Source: CAWDVH01 sp963805705
Lineage (GTDB): Bacteria > Actinomycetota > Actinomycetes > Streptosporangiales > Streptosporangiaceae
Direction of reading: 5' to 3'
Assembly: GCA_963805705.1 (NCBI GenBank)
Contig: CAWDVH010000004.1
Location: 310,001 to 374,000, forward strand
Length of the DNA stretch: 64,000 nucleotides
The notes below the pieces were generated by a model, which saw only the letters and a program-made list of their open reading frames with translations, was not told the DNA's origin and did not search any database. Both the position numbers and the translations under genes were made by a program. Position 1 is the stretch's first letter; every line of letters starts with the position of its first letter. Positions 1 to 7,574 of this stretch are shown in pieces.

Positions 1-1080
1 ACGCGCGTCGTGGTCCCCGCCGCCGGCGTGCTGTGCGGTGCGGCCCTCGTGCTACCCGGCCTGGCCCGCGGTCCCTGGGCGCTGGCAGGCGCGCTGTTGG
101 TCTTCGGCTTCGGCAACGGCTGCCTGGACGTGAGCATGAACGCCCACGCCGTGCACGTGGAGAAGGCCTACAACCGGCCCGTCATGTCGGCCTTCCATGC
201 CGCGTTCTCCGTCGGCGGGGTCATCGCGGCGCTCGTCGGAGCGAGGGCCACGAGCGTCGGCATGAGTCCCGCCACGACGCTCGGCGTCGCCGGAGCCGCG
301 GGCATTGTGATCGCCCTGCTGCCGGCCCGCAGCCTGCTGGCGACCACGCCGGCCTCCCCGATCACCACCGCCTCCGATTCCCCGACCACCGGGCAGCGCC
401 CGGCGGACCAAGAGGCGAAGCCGCGCACCCCTCCGGCCCGCATCTGGATCCTCGCCGCTCTAGCACTCATGTGCATGCTGTGCGAGGGAGTCGCCAACGA
501 CTGGAGCAGCCTGGACCTGAAGACCATACTCGGCGCACCGGCGGGCACGGCCGCTTTCGCCTACGGCACCTTCGCGGCGACGATGACCACCGGCCGGCTG
601 CTCGCCGATCGCGTCTCCCGGCGGTTCGGATCGCCGGCCGTGCTTCGCTACGGCGCAGCCACGGGCGCCGTCGGCTTCACCGTCGTGGCCCTCTCGCCGT
701 GGATCTGGATGGCCCTAGCGGGCTGGGCGCTGCTCGGCCTGGGCCTGTCCGGCTGCATCCCCCAGTTGTTCAGCGCCGCCGGGCACGCCGACCCCGCAGC
801 CGTCGGCACCAACGTCTCCCGGATCGCCGGCCTCGGCTACCTCGGGATGCTCACGGGCCCGGCAGCGATCGGCTGGATGACCCGCCTGGTGGCGCTCAAC
901 TACACCTTTCTGTTCCCGGCTCTGCTCCTGGTGATCGCCGCCGCGACCGCCGGGATCCTGCGTTCCGGAACCGAGCGCGAGCCCAGTCCCTGGCCCAAGC
1001 CCGAATGGCGCAGCGCCCCGGTTAGCGGGAAACGCACGGATGTCGTCTGGCTATCGCCTAGGCGGGTGCGCCATCCTTGA
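1..1080 (+). CDS. MFS transporter, 5' truncated by window edge
   Basis: Integral membrane transporter of the major facilitator superfamily; substrate unknown. The reading frame is open to base 1, so the N-terminus (probably the first one or two helices) lies outside the window. The visible part starts in a hydrophobic helix and soon shows a G-N-G-x-x-D-V-S-M-N segment, then H-A-A-F-S-V-G-G, typical of the YbjJ/FucP-like branch. A charged, Pro/Ala/Thr-rich cytoplasmic loop (about residues 115-145 of the visible part) separates the two six-helix halves, followed by further hydrophobic helices. The C-terminal 35 residues are polar. It could be a sugar or drug permease; the sequence does not decide which. 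Confidence 0.85.
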   Translation, partial: TRVVVPAAGVLCGAALVLPGLARGPWALAGALLVFGFGNGCLDVSMNAHAVHVEKAYNRPVMSAFHAAFSVGGVIAALVGARATSVGMSPATTLGVAGAAGIVIALLPARSLLATTPASPITTASDSPTTGQRPADQEAKPRTPPARIWILAALALMCMLCEGVANDWSSLDLKTILGAPAGTAAFAYGTFAATMTTGRLLADRVSRRFGSPAVLRYGAATGAVGFTVVALSPWIWMALAGWALLGLGLSGCIPQLFSAAGHADPAAVGTNVSRIAGLGYLGMLTGPAAIGWMTRLVALNYTFLFPALLLVIAAATAGILRSGTEREPSPWPKPEWRSAPVSGKRTDVVWLSPRRVRHP

Positions 1081-1119
1081 TCTTGATGGAATCGGACGAG
1101 ACGAGCAGGTACCTGCGTC

Positions 1120-1587
1120 ATGGAACAAACGTCACCGCCCGCGACGACATACCAGGAGACGTCGCGCCGCTACGCCGCGACCGGTGATGCCCGCGTGCGT
1201 TTCGAAGAGCTGGCCGTTCGTGATGTCAGCGTGCGGGCCTTCATGGCCCTGGTGGCGCGCGGGGATTACGATCCGCTGATCCACGGCGAGGTCGGTGGGT
1301 TCGAGTCACTGACCGTGACCGAGCACCTGGAGTTGCTGGCGGCGGGTGAACTGCTGGCCCGGTACTACCGGCATCCCGCGCATGCGCACCGGGCACTGCA
1401 GGCGGGAGCGACCTGGCAGCAGGTGGCGGCGGCGACCGGCCGCGACGAAGCTCAAGCGCGGCGGGATTACCGTGAGTGGGCCGAGGACGAGCATCGCCTG
1501 TGGGCGGACTGCAACGGCGAGTTCGGCCTAGACGCCGCCGAATATGCCGCCGCGATCGCGCGAGCTGACCCGGCGGCGGAGCAATGA
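1120..1587 (+). CDS. Hypothetical actinobacterial protein, 155 aa
   Basis: Function not recognised. The ATG start lies 39 bases after the MFS stop, with no strong ribosome binding site. The protein is soluble, acidic and Ala-rich with no signal peptide. A central helical region (E-H-L-E-L-L-A-A-G-E) is followed by a segment resembling a helix-turn-helix (T-W-Q-Q-V-A-A-A-T-G-R-D), then a Trp/Tyr-containing stretch with D-Y-R-E-W-A-E-D. Similar small proteins occur in Streptomyces as conserved hypotheticals. It may be a small DNA-binding or partner protein, but that rests only on the HTH-like segment. Confidence 0.6.
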   Translation: MEQTSPPATTYQETSRRYAATGDARVRFEELAVRDVSVRAFMALVARGDYDPLIHGEVGGFESLTVTEHLELLAAGELLARYYRHPAHAHRALQAGATWQQVAAATGRDEAQARRDYREWAEDEHRLWADCNGEFGLDAAEYAAAIARADPAAEQ

Positions 1588-1693
1588 CTGGCCCTGCGAG
1601 AAGAACTCTGGCACGTCGCCGCAGCCCGGCATTAACTGGCACCTGCCCGGGAACCCTGCCGTTGTCCGCTAAGGCCGCTGGAGAGGATCAACC

Positions 1694-2173
1694 GTGACAG
1701 AGCCCGCGCCCCGCAACGATTTCGCCAGCTTCCCCGCGCCCGCCGAGGGCATTCTGGTGGCGTTGTTCATCACCGTCCGCAAGGTCGCGCGATCGCGGGA
1801 CTTCTACTCGCGCGTCCTGGGCGGCACCGTCATCCTGGAGGAGAACCCGTGCACTGTCCGGCTGTCCAACTCGTGGATCATCATGAACCCCGGCGGGCCG
1901 CCCACCCCCGACAAGCCAGGCATCTCGGTGGTCGACTACCAGCCGGACAACACCACGTCGATCTTCCTGAACTTGCGAGTCGCTGACATCCAGGCCTGCT
2001 ACCAGGAGTGGAAGGAGAAGGGGGCAGAGTTCGTTACGCCGCCTATCGACCGCGGCGCTGAGATCCGCTGCTACCTGCGGGACCCGGATGGATACCTCAT
2101 CGAGGTCGGCCAGTCCACCGGCCTGACGCATGGCCATCTCGCCGCCAAGCGCCCCGAGGACCTCCCTGGCTGA
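1694..2173 (+). CDS. VOC-family (glyoxalase/bleomycin resistance-like) protein
   Basis: A 159-residue cytosolic protein of the vicinal oxygen chelate fold. The pattern F-I-T-V-R-K-V-A-R-S-R-D-F-Y near residue 25 and R-D-P-D-G-Y-L-I-E-V-G-Q near residue 135 are the two ends of a VOC beta-alpha-beta-beta-beta repeat; the closing Glu is a usual metal ligand. Such proteins bind a divalent metal and act as glyoxalases, dioxygenases, isomerases or drug-binding proteins, and no specific substrate can be read here. GTG start. It converges on the PPOX gene, with an 17-base gap. Confidence 0.85.
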   Translation: MTEPAPRNDFASFPAPAEGILVALFITVRKVARSRDFYSRVLGGTVILEENPCTVRLSNSWIIMNPGGPPTPDKPGISVVDYQPDNTTSIFLNLRVADIQACYQEWKEKGAEFVTPPIDRGAEIRCYLRDPDGYLIEVGQSTGLTHGHLAAKRPEDLPG

Positions 2174-2190
2174 GCTCTGTCCCCCGGCGG

Positions 2191-2724
2191 TCAGCCGGGG
2201 ACGATGATGTCACTAACGGGCTCAGGTTCCCCCACGCTGGTCGCCGAGGTGCCCCGGCGGATAAATTCGCGCCCAGGCGGCCACATGGCGACATGCTGGT
2301 CCCCGGTGGCGTCGTCGTAGCGGACGAAGGTCAGCTCGTCAATGCCGACGTCAAACAGGTGGAAGCGCCCTGGCTCCGGCCTCCACCCCAGGCTGCTCGC
2401 CACCGCGTCGCCGTAGCGGCGCTGGACCCCCGGATCATCCTCGGCGCGGGCGGTGCCGCGGATCTTGAACTCCCCTTCGCCGCCGTCGCGGCTGGTGATC
2501 ACGCTGTGCACCAGGATGCGCGGGTCACGCGTCAGGTCCGCGGCCTTCCTGGAATGCCACAGCATGGACAGCCACAAGCTGCCTTCCAGCACAAACGGCT
2601 CGACCGGGCTGACTCTGGGCGTGCCGTCAGCGCGGATCGTGGCCACCAGTACGACCCCCGGCTCCAGCAGGCGCCGGCGCCGAGGCCGGCCAGGCGCGGC
2701 TGGCGGCTCTCCAGATCCGACCAC
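2191..2724 (-). CDS. PPOX-class FMN/F420-binding protein, N-terminus probably frameshifted
   Basis: Split-barrel flavin/F420-binding protein of the pyridoxamine 5'-phosphate oxidase fold. G-V-V-L-V-A-T-I-R-A-D-G-T-P-R-V-S-P-V-E is the first beta hairpin that holds the cofactor phosphate, followed by R-K-A-A-D-L-x-R-D-P-R-I. The GTG start given here yields an odd leader (SGEPPAAPGRPRR). The adjacent frame, from an ATG at 2729, encodes the usual family beginning M-R-W-S-D-L-E-S-R-Q-P-R-L-A-G-L-G. The two frames join inside the GCGCCGGCGCCG run at about 2671-2682. A one-base deletion there, real or from sequencing, is the simplest reading, so the natural gene is probably 2191-2729. Confidence 0.75.
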   Translation of the reverse strand: MVGSGEPPAAPGRPRRRRLLEPGVVLVATIRADGTPRVSPVEPFVLEGSLWLSMLWHSRKAADLTRDPRILVHSVITSRDGGEGEFKIRGTARAEDDPGVQRRYGDAVASSLGWRPEPGRFHLFDVGIDELTFVRYDDATGDQHVAMWPPGREFIRRGTSATSVGEPEPVSDIIVPG

Positions 2725-2817
2725 CGCATGCCCGCTCCGATCACTGCCCGCTCCGATGACTGCCCACCCAGCGCCCTGCTCCGCATGAATACCACAGCAG
2801 TGCTACGTTCCATCGTT

Positions 2818-3571
2818 ATGCCGGACAGGGTCGCGATAGTCACCGGAGGCGGCACGGGCATCGGCCGGGCGGCGGCCCTGGCCCTCGGCCGGGATGGCTA
2901 CTCGGTGGTGATCGCCGGCCGCCGCGCGGATCCGCTGGAGCAGACCGTCCGCGACGGTACGGCGGCCGGCTCGCGGCTGCGCAGCGTGATCGCGGACGTC
3001 GGTGATCCTGGGGATGTCCAGCGGCTGTTCGATGAGGCGCAGCAGCACTTCGGCCGGGTGGATCTGCTGTTCAACAATGCGGGCCGGACTAGCGCCCCGG
3101 TGCCGCTGGAGGATGTGTCGTTCACCGCGTGGCAGTCCGTGGTGGCCGCGAACCTGACCGGCACGTTCCTGTGCACCCAGGCCGCCTTCCGGGTCATGAA
3201 GGCCCAGAACCCGCGCGGGGGCCGGATCATCAACAACGGGTCAGTGTCGGCCCACGCCCCGCGGCCCCTCTCGGCGCCCTACACCGCCACCAAGCACGCG
3301 GTGACAGGCCTGACCAAGTCAACGGCGCTGGACGGGCGCGGGTACGACATCGCCTGCGGCCAGATCGACATCGGCAACGCCACGACCGGACCTGTCGGGC
3401 TGGCTCGCCGTCGAGGCCCTGCAGCCAGATGGCAGCACTCGCGCGGAGCCGATGATCGATGTCGAGCTGGTCGCCAGCGCGGTCGTGCACATGGCTAATC
3501 TGCCGCTGGAGGCGAATGTCCAGTTCATGACCCTGATGGCGACGAAGATGCCGTTCATCGGACGCGGCTAG
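2818..3571 (+). pseudogene. SDR-family oxidoreductase, frameshifted near 3388
   Basis: Classical short-chain dehydrogenase/reductase using NAD(P). The ATG at 2818 starts M-P-D-R-V-A-I-V-T-G-G-G-T-G-I-G-R (Rossmann glycine motif), followed by N-N-A-G and Y-T-A-T-K-H active-site Tyr/Lys. After residue about 190 the frame runs into an Arg-rich tail and stops at 3498. The other frame instead continues as D-L-S-G-W-L-A-V-E-A-L-Q-P, then a normal SDR C-terminus ending F-I-G-R-G at 3571. One extra G in ACCGGAC (3388/3389) explains it. The closest group is the SDRs with the sequence C-G-Q-I-D-I-G-N-A. Either a real frameshift or a sequence error. Confidence 0.8.
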
Positions 3572-3685
3572 ACCCCAGGGCGTCTCTGGCGGCGAGGGCG
3601 TGGCGGCGGTGGCCAGTGCCTTGGGATGTTTCTCGACCCGCGGCGGAATGCGGCGGCTAGCGTCGTGCCGGTCAGGATGCCTGGT

Positions 3686-4003
3686 TCAGCCGGTCCGTTC
3701 GGGCGCGGTCCCTTCGGGCGCGGCGAGCGGCCAGCCGCCTGCGGCCAGCCTGGCCCTGACGCGGGCCACATCGGACTCCAGTGGCTTGTCGTGGGTTATG
3801 TCAGCGATGGCGTCACGGATCGCAGTCGCCGAGCCGGGGTCGGCAGAGTCGGCTAGCACCTCCGCGATCATCTTGACGTCCGTATCGGTCAGTTGGCTGG
3901 CCAGCAGCGCGAACAGCGGAATGTAGTCAACTTCGGGAACGCCATCGGGATAGCCTGCCCGCAGCCAGCCGATGATCGAGGACAGGACGGGTGGCAACGG
4001 CAT
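3686..4003 (-). CDS. DUF3349 family protein (Rv0543c-like)
   Basis: A 105-residue all-helical small protein of the DUF3349 family; molecular function unknown. The family pattern is visible from end to end: I-I-G-W-L-R-A-G-Y-P-D-G-V-P near residue 10, D-Y-I-P-L-F-A-L-L near 27 and a closing D-V-A-R-V-R-A-R-L-A-A-G-G-W-P-L. It is the last gene of a three-gene minus-strand group with a small membrane protein and PitA, the same order as M. tuberculosis Rv0545c-Rv0544c-Rv0543c. The conserved neighbourhood suggests a link to phosphate uptake, which is inference. Confidence 0.85.
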   Translation of the reverse strand: MPLPPVLSSIIGWLRAGYPDGVPEVDYIPLFALLASQLTDTDVKMIAEVLADSADPGSATAIRDAIADITHDKPLESDVARVRARLAAGGWPLAAPEGTAPERTG

Positions 4004-4066
4004 GCGCTCAGACCCTCTCGGTGTGAAAACCGCTGGGCCCGGATCGGCCTCCGGCGGCGGTAGCGG

Positions 4067-4405
4067 TCATCTGCTGCTGATGACGATGAGGTACAGGCCC
4101 CAGCCGATTGCCCCCAGTACGATCACGAAACAGATGGTGGCAATGACAATTCCCAGCCGGCTGCCGCCGACGATGCTGTCAGAATCGTCGCTCGCGGCCG
4201 CGGCCGGGCTCGGGCGTGCGCTTGGGCTGGCGGCGTGTTTCGCGCCCGCGGCGGGGCCGGCGCCCGCGGTGACGGGCTGGGCGATGCGGTGGCCCGGCAT
4301 GCTCAGGGCACGCAGGCCGACGGCAAACAGTGCAGGCAGCCCGGCCCCGGCGAGCAGCCCGACGACGAGGATCTGCCACAGCGCATGCAGGTTGACCCAG
4401 CTCAC
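4067..4405 (-). CDS. Small two-helix membrane protein (Rv0544c-like position)
   Basis: A 112-residue membrane protein. Hydrophobic helices lie at about residues 10-35 (I-L-V-V-G-L-L-A-G-A-G-L-P-A-L-F) and 82-108 (G-I-V-I-A-T-I-C-F-V-I-V-L-G-A-I-G-W-G-L). They are joined by an Ala/Pro/Ser-rich linker, so both ends probably face the same side. It sits between pitA and the DUF3349 gene, 19 bases after the PitA stop, as Rv0544c does in M. tuberculosis. No catalytic motif is visible; an accessory role to PitA is inferred from position only. Confidence 0.7.
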   Translation of the reverse strand: MSWVNLHALWQILVVGLLAGAGLPALFAVGLRALSMPGHRIAQPVTAGAGPAAGAKHAASPSARPSPAAAASDDSDSIVGGSRLGIVIATICFVIVLGAIGWGLYLIVISSR

Positions 4406-4424
4406 AGCTTCTTCTCCATCACGC

Positions 4425-5618
4425 TCATACCTCGGCGGTCTCGGGCAGGTCTATGGCCGGTTCCCATTCGGCATTGACGTTCCGCTGGCTGACCGTAGTC
4501 TTGCGGGACCTCAGGTAGATCATCGTCCCTATCCCGATCAGCAGCGCCAGCACGATGATCACGCCCACGTGACCGCTGATGGAGTTCGCGACGTAGTAGC
4601 TTCCGGCGCCGACCAGGGCTGCGCAGGGGAGAGTGAACAGCCAGGCGGTGGCCATCCGCCCGGCGACGTTCCAGCGCACCGTGGCGCCCTTCTTGCCCAC
4701 CCCCGAGCCTAGGATCGAGCCCGTCGCGACGTGGGTGGTAGACAGCGAGTAACCGAAGTGGCTCGACAGCAGGATGACGGCGGCCGAGGATGACTCGGCG
4801 GCCATGCCCTGCGGCGACTCGATCTCCACCAGGCCCTTGCCCAGGGTGCGAATGACCCGCCAGCCACCCATGTACGTGCCGAGACTGATCGCCAGCGCGC
4901 AGGACAGGATCACCCAGAATGGCGCCTGGGAACCGGAAGGCAGCGAGCCGTTCGTGATCAGGGCCAGCGTGATGATCCCCATCGTCTTCTGCGCGTCGTT
5001 CGTGCCGTGCGCCAGCGCCACCAGCGATGCGGAGCCGACCTGCCCGACCCGGAACCCGTGGCCGCGAACTTTCGCCTTGACGTTGCGGCTGATCCGGTAC
5101 ACCAGATAGGTACCGGTCACGGCGACCAGGCCGGCGATGATCGGCGACAGGCCGGCCGGAATGATGACCTTCGCGGTCAGGTCATGCCACTGGACCGCCT
5201 GCCCCCCAGCCGCCGCGATCGTGGCGCCGATCACGCCGCCGATTATCGCGTGCGACGAGCTTGACGGGATGCCGAAGTACCAGGTGAGCAGGTTCCAGAG
5301 GATCCCGCCGACCAGGCCGGCGAACACCACCGTCGGCGTCACCACGTTCGTGTCCACCAGGCCGTTGGCGATCGTTGCCGCCACAGCCAGCGACAGGAAC
5401 GCACCTATCAGGTTCATCACGCTGGCGATGGCCACCGCGATCCGCGGGCTCAGCGCCTGGGTGGCGATCGAGGTTGCCATCGCGTTGCCCGTGTCGTGGA
5501 AGCCGTTCGTGAAGTCAAACACCAGCGCGACCACGACCACCAGGACAATGAGGATCTCTTTGTTCACACTGTCAGCGTCCACAGCACGACCATCGCTGTC
5601 GATATGCCGACCGGACAA
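4425..5618 (-). CDS. pitA: PitA-type inorganic phosphate transporter
   Basis: Low-affinity inorganic phosphate (metal-phosphate):proton symporter of the PHO4/PiT family, in the cytoplasmic membrane. Both inverted-repeat signatures are present: D-F-T-N-G-F-H-D-T-G-N-A-M-A-T near residue 35 and A-L-A-H-G-T-N-D-A-Q-K-T-M-G near residue 205. About ten hydrophobic helices can be counted. Length (397 aa) is close to mycobacterial PitA. The first 17 residues are polar and unusual; a GTG at the V-N-K-E-I-L-I-V-L segment is an alternative start. It leads a probable operon with the small membrane protein and DUF3349, and is divergent from the Lon-N gene across about 125 bases. Confidence 0.9.
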   Translation of the reverse strand: MSGRHIDSDGRAVDADSVNKEILIVLVVVVALVFDFTNGFHDTGNAMATSIATQALSPRIAVAIASVMNLIGAFLSLAVAATIANGLVDTNVVTPTVVFAGLVGGILWNLLTWYFGIPSSSSHAIIGGVIGATIAAAGGQAVQWHDLTAKVIIPAGLSPIIAGLVAVTGTYLVYRISRNVKAKVRGHGFRVGQVGSASLVALAHGTNDAQKTMGIITLALITNGSLPSGSQAPFWVILSCALAISLGTYMGGWRVIRTLGKGLVEIESPQGMAAESSSAAVILLSSHFGYSLSTTHVATGSILGSGVGKKGATVRWNVAGRMATAWLFTLPCAALVGAGSYYVANSISGHVGVIIVLALLIGIGTMIYLRSRKTTVSQRNVNAEWEPAIDLPETAEV

Positions 5619-5743
5619 TCAGGCCATTTGTCGGCCACGCGTCATCTTCCGTTCACCGTTTCGTTGCTATTGCACAAGTACCAGGCGGCCCGGTTTCTCC
5701 GCGGCCCGCCAGATCACCCGCCGGCCCCGCATAGTGTCGCGGT

Positions 5744-6412
5744 ATGACCGATACGCTGCCGTTGTTCCCGCTCGGCACCGTGCTCTATCCCGGTCTTCTG
5801 CTGCCGCTGCACATCTTCGAGGAGCGCTACCGGCGGCTCGTCCGCGACCTCCTGGCGGCCCCGGCACCGCGGCGGTTCGGCGTTATCGCGATCCGCAAGG
5901 GCCGCGAGACGGGCATCGACGGTATCTCGTCGCTGCATGAGATCGGCTGTACCGCCACGCTGCGCCGGGTCGCCGAGCGCGAGGACGGCCGCTTCGACCT
6001 GGTCGCGATCGGCACGCAGCGGTTCCGGCTGGCCGGTCTCGACGACTCGATGCCCTACCTGCAGGGCGACGTGGACCTGCTCGCCGAGGAATCAGGGAAC
6101 GAGACGGCCGCGGGGCTGATGGGCAACGCGGTGCGGGAGGGGTTCGTGACCTATCTCGACGCGCTGGCCGCACGGGGCAGTGCCGCGATCAGCATTCCTG
6201 AGCTGCCCGCCGAGCCAGTCCTGCTGTCCTACCTCGTGGCGGCGTCGATGGTCGTCGATCTGAGTGATAAGCAGGCCCTGCTGGCCGAGCCGGACGCGGC
6301 GGCCCGCCTGGCCGCCGAGCGCGCGATGCTGGCCAGGGAGACCACGCTGCTGCGCTCGCTCACCTCGACGCCGGCCCCGGACCTGAGAAACTCGCCCTAC
6401 AACCCCAACTGA
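5744..6412 (+). CDS. LON peptidase substrate-binding domain protein
   Basis: Stand-alone Lon N-terminal (LON/PUA-like) domain protein of 222 residues, with no ATPase or protease domain. The opening L-P-L-F-P-L-G-T-V-L-Y-P-G-L-L-L-P-L-H-I-F-E-E-R-Y is the family signature. The later I-G-C-T-A-T-L-R-R-V and a helical C-terminal half complete the fold. Such proteins bind unfolded or specific protein segments and are common in actinobacteria, but their partner is unknown. It converges on the methyltransferase gene with a 10-base gap. Confidence 0.88.
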   Translation: MTDTLPLFPLGTVLYPGLLLPLHIFEERYRRLVRDLLAAPAPRRFGVIAIRKGRETGIDGISSLHEIGCTATLRRVAEREDGRFDLVAIGTQRFRLAGLDDSMPYLQGDVDLLAEESGNETAAGLMGNAVREGFVTYLDALAARGSAAISIPELPAEPVLLSYLVAASMVVDLSDKQALLAEPDAAARLAAERAMLARETTLLRSLTSTPAPDLRNSPYNPN

Positions 6413-6422
6413 GGGCCGCCGA

Positions 6423-7148
6423 TCAGGCCCTGGCCAGGGCGACGCAGTACGTGGGACCTGGCCGTACCTCGGTGACCTGCCAGCCGGCCCGGCCGGCGAT
6501 CTCGGCCAGCTCCGCGGGTGACATCCAGAGCAGGTCGAACCAGTTAGTGGCCAGCCGCCCGTAGCGGACCCGGATCGTGACCTGGCCTCCCATCCGCCCT
6601 CGCTCGCGGTTGCGCTCGTGGTAGGCCAGGTGCGTGTCATAGTCGGTTTGATAGGGGTCGATGCAGGTCCCGATGATGACCCCGCCGGGGCGCAGGACGG
6701 CACCGAGCGCGCGCAGGATGCCGGGGGCACGATCGTCAGAGCCGAGCAAGCCGAGGTTGTTTCCGAGCATGAGGACGCTATCGAAGGCCTGCGTACCGAA
6801 TGCCGCGAGGTTTTCCACGCCGCCGTGCACGACGTTGCGCACGCCGCGGGCGCGGCACACTTCGATGGCGCCTGCGGAGACGTCGAGCGCGACGACGTCA
6901 TGGCCGCGATCTTGCAGGGCGAGCGAGACCCGTCCCGCGCCCGCGCCCACGTCCAGCACCCGCCCGCGCACCCGGTCCAGCGCCCAGGTATCGCGTTCGC
7001 TCCAGCCCGCCAGGTAGTCCGACTGGTCTACGTCGAGGTATCCGTCATCACGCTCGATGACCACCGGGTGGCAGATCTCGCCGACCCGGTCCATGAGGGC
7101 GCGCCCGAAGGCGTCACCTTCCTGCGGCTCAGCGGCAGTACCCGGCAT
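6423..7148 (-). CDS. Class I SAM-dependent methyltransferase
   Basis: Rossmann-fold methyltransferase of 241 residues. Motif I is V-L-D-V-G-A-G-A-G-R-V-S (about residues 64-75), followed by V-V-A-L-D-V-S for the ribose-binding acidic residue, and D-S-V-L-M-L-G-N-N-L-G-L-L for motif II/III. The substrate cannot be deduced. The N-terminus includes D-G-Y-L-D-V-D-Q-S-D-Y-L, seen in the family of small-molecule methyltransferases annotated UbiE/bioC-like in actinobacteria. It stands alone on the minus strand between convergent and divergent neighbours. Confidence 0.85.
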   Translation of the reverse strand: MPGTAAEPQEGDAFGRALMDRVGEICHPVVIERDDGYLDVDQSDYLAGWSERDTWALDRVRGRVLDVGAGAGRVSLALQDRGHDVVALDVSAGAIEVCRARGVRNVVHGGVENLAAFGTQAFDSVLMLGNNLGLLGSDDRAPGILRALGAVLRPGGVIIGTCIDPYQTDYDTHLAYHERNRERGRMGGQVTIRVRYGRLATNWFDLLWMSPAELAEIAGRAGWQVTEVRPGPTYCVALARA

Positions 7149-7313
7149 GGCGCGATTATGCCGCGGGCGACGACCAGGGGAAACGTATTTTTCGGGCGTG
7201 CGGTGAGGATGATGCGTGACTCGTCCGGAGGGTGGGTAGTGCGCTCATGATCGGCCTGAGGCTAGCGTGAGGACGGCAAGGTCGTCGATGACAGCCCTGA
7301 AGGAGTACTTGAA

Positions 7314-7523
7314 ATGCAGCTCAGCGCGCGAAACCAGATCCCTGCTCGTGTCACGTCCATCACCCTCGGGGAGGCGATCGCTAACGTGGCGCTGGACGCT
7401 GGCGGGACGCGCCTGGTCGCCTCGATCACGGTGGAGGCGGTCAAGCAGCTCGGCCTGGCCGAGGGCAGCGAGGTGACCGCGGTGATCAAGGCATCAGATG
7501 TGATCCTGGCCACCGGCAGCTGA
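7314..7523 (+). CDS. Molbindin: Mop/TOBE-domain molybdate-binding protein
   Basis: A 69-residue single TOBE (Mop) domain. These small proteins form hexamers or similar rings that store or buffer molybdate/tungstate in the cytosol. The sequence S-A-R-N-Q-I-P-A-R-V-T-S-I-T-L-G-E-A-I-A-N-V is the family start, with T-V-E-A-V-K-Q-L-G-L-A-E-G-S-E-V-T-A-V-I-K-A-S-D-V (split here in text) filling the rest. An AAGGAG site lies about 10 bases before the ATG. It precedes the amidohydrolase by 51 bases on the same strand; no Mo transporter gene is nearby. Confidence 0.9.
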   Translation: MQLSARNQIPARVTSITLGEAIANVALDAGGTRLVASITVEAVKQLGLAEGSEVTAVIKASDVILATGS

Positions 7524-7574
7524 GGCTGAGCTAACGCGCTGTGCGGCGCCAGCCGCGCCTGGGGAGGGGTAGCC

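Noticed and set aside
1588..1693. tRNA or small RNA genes in the short intergenic gaps
   Set aside because: No cloverleaf, T-loop (GGTTCGAATCC-like) or strong stem-loop plus T-run was found here or in other gaps.
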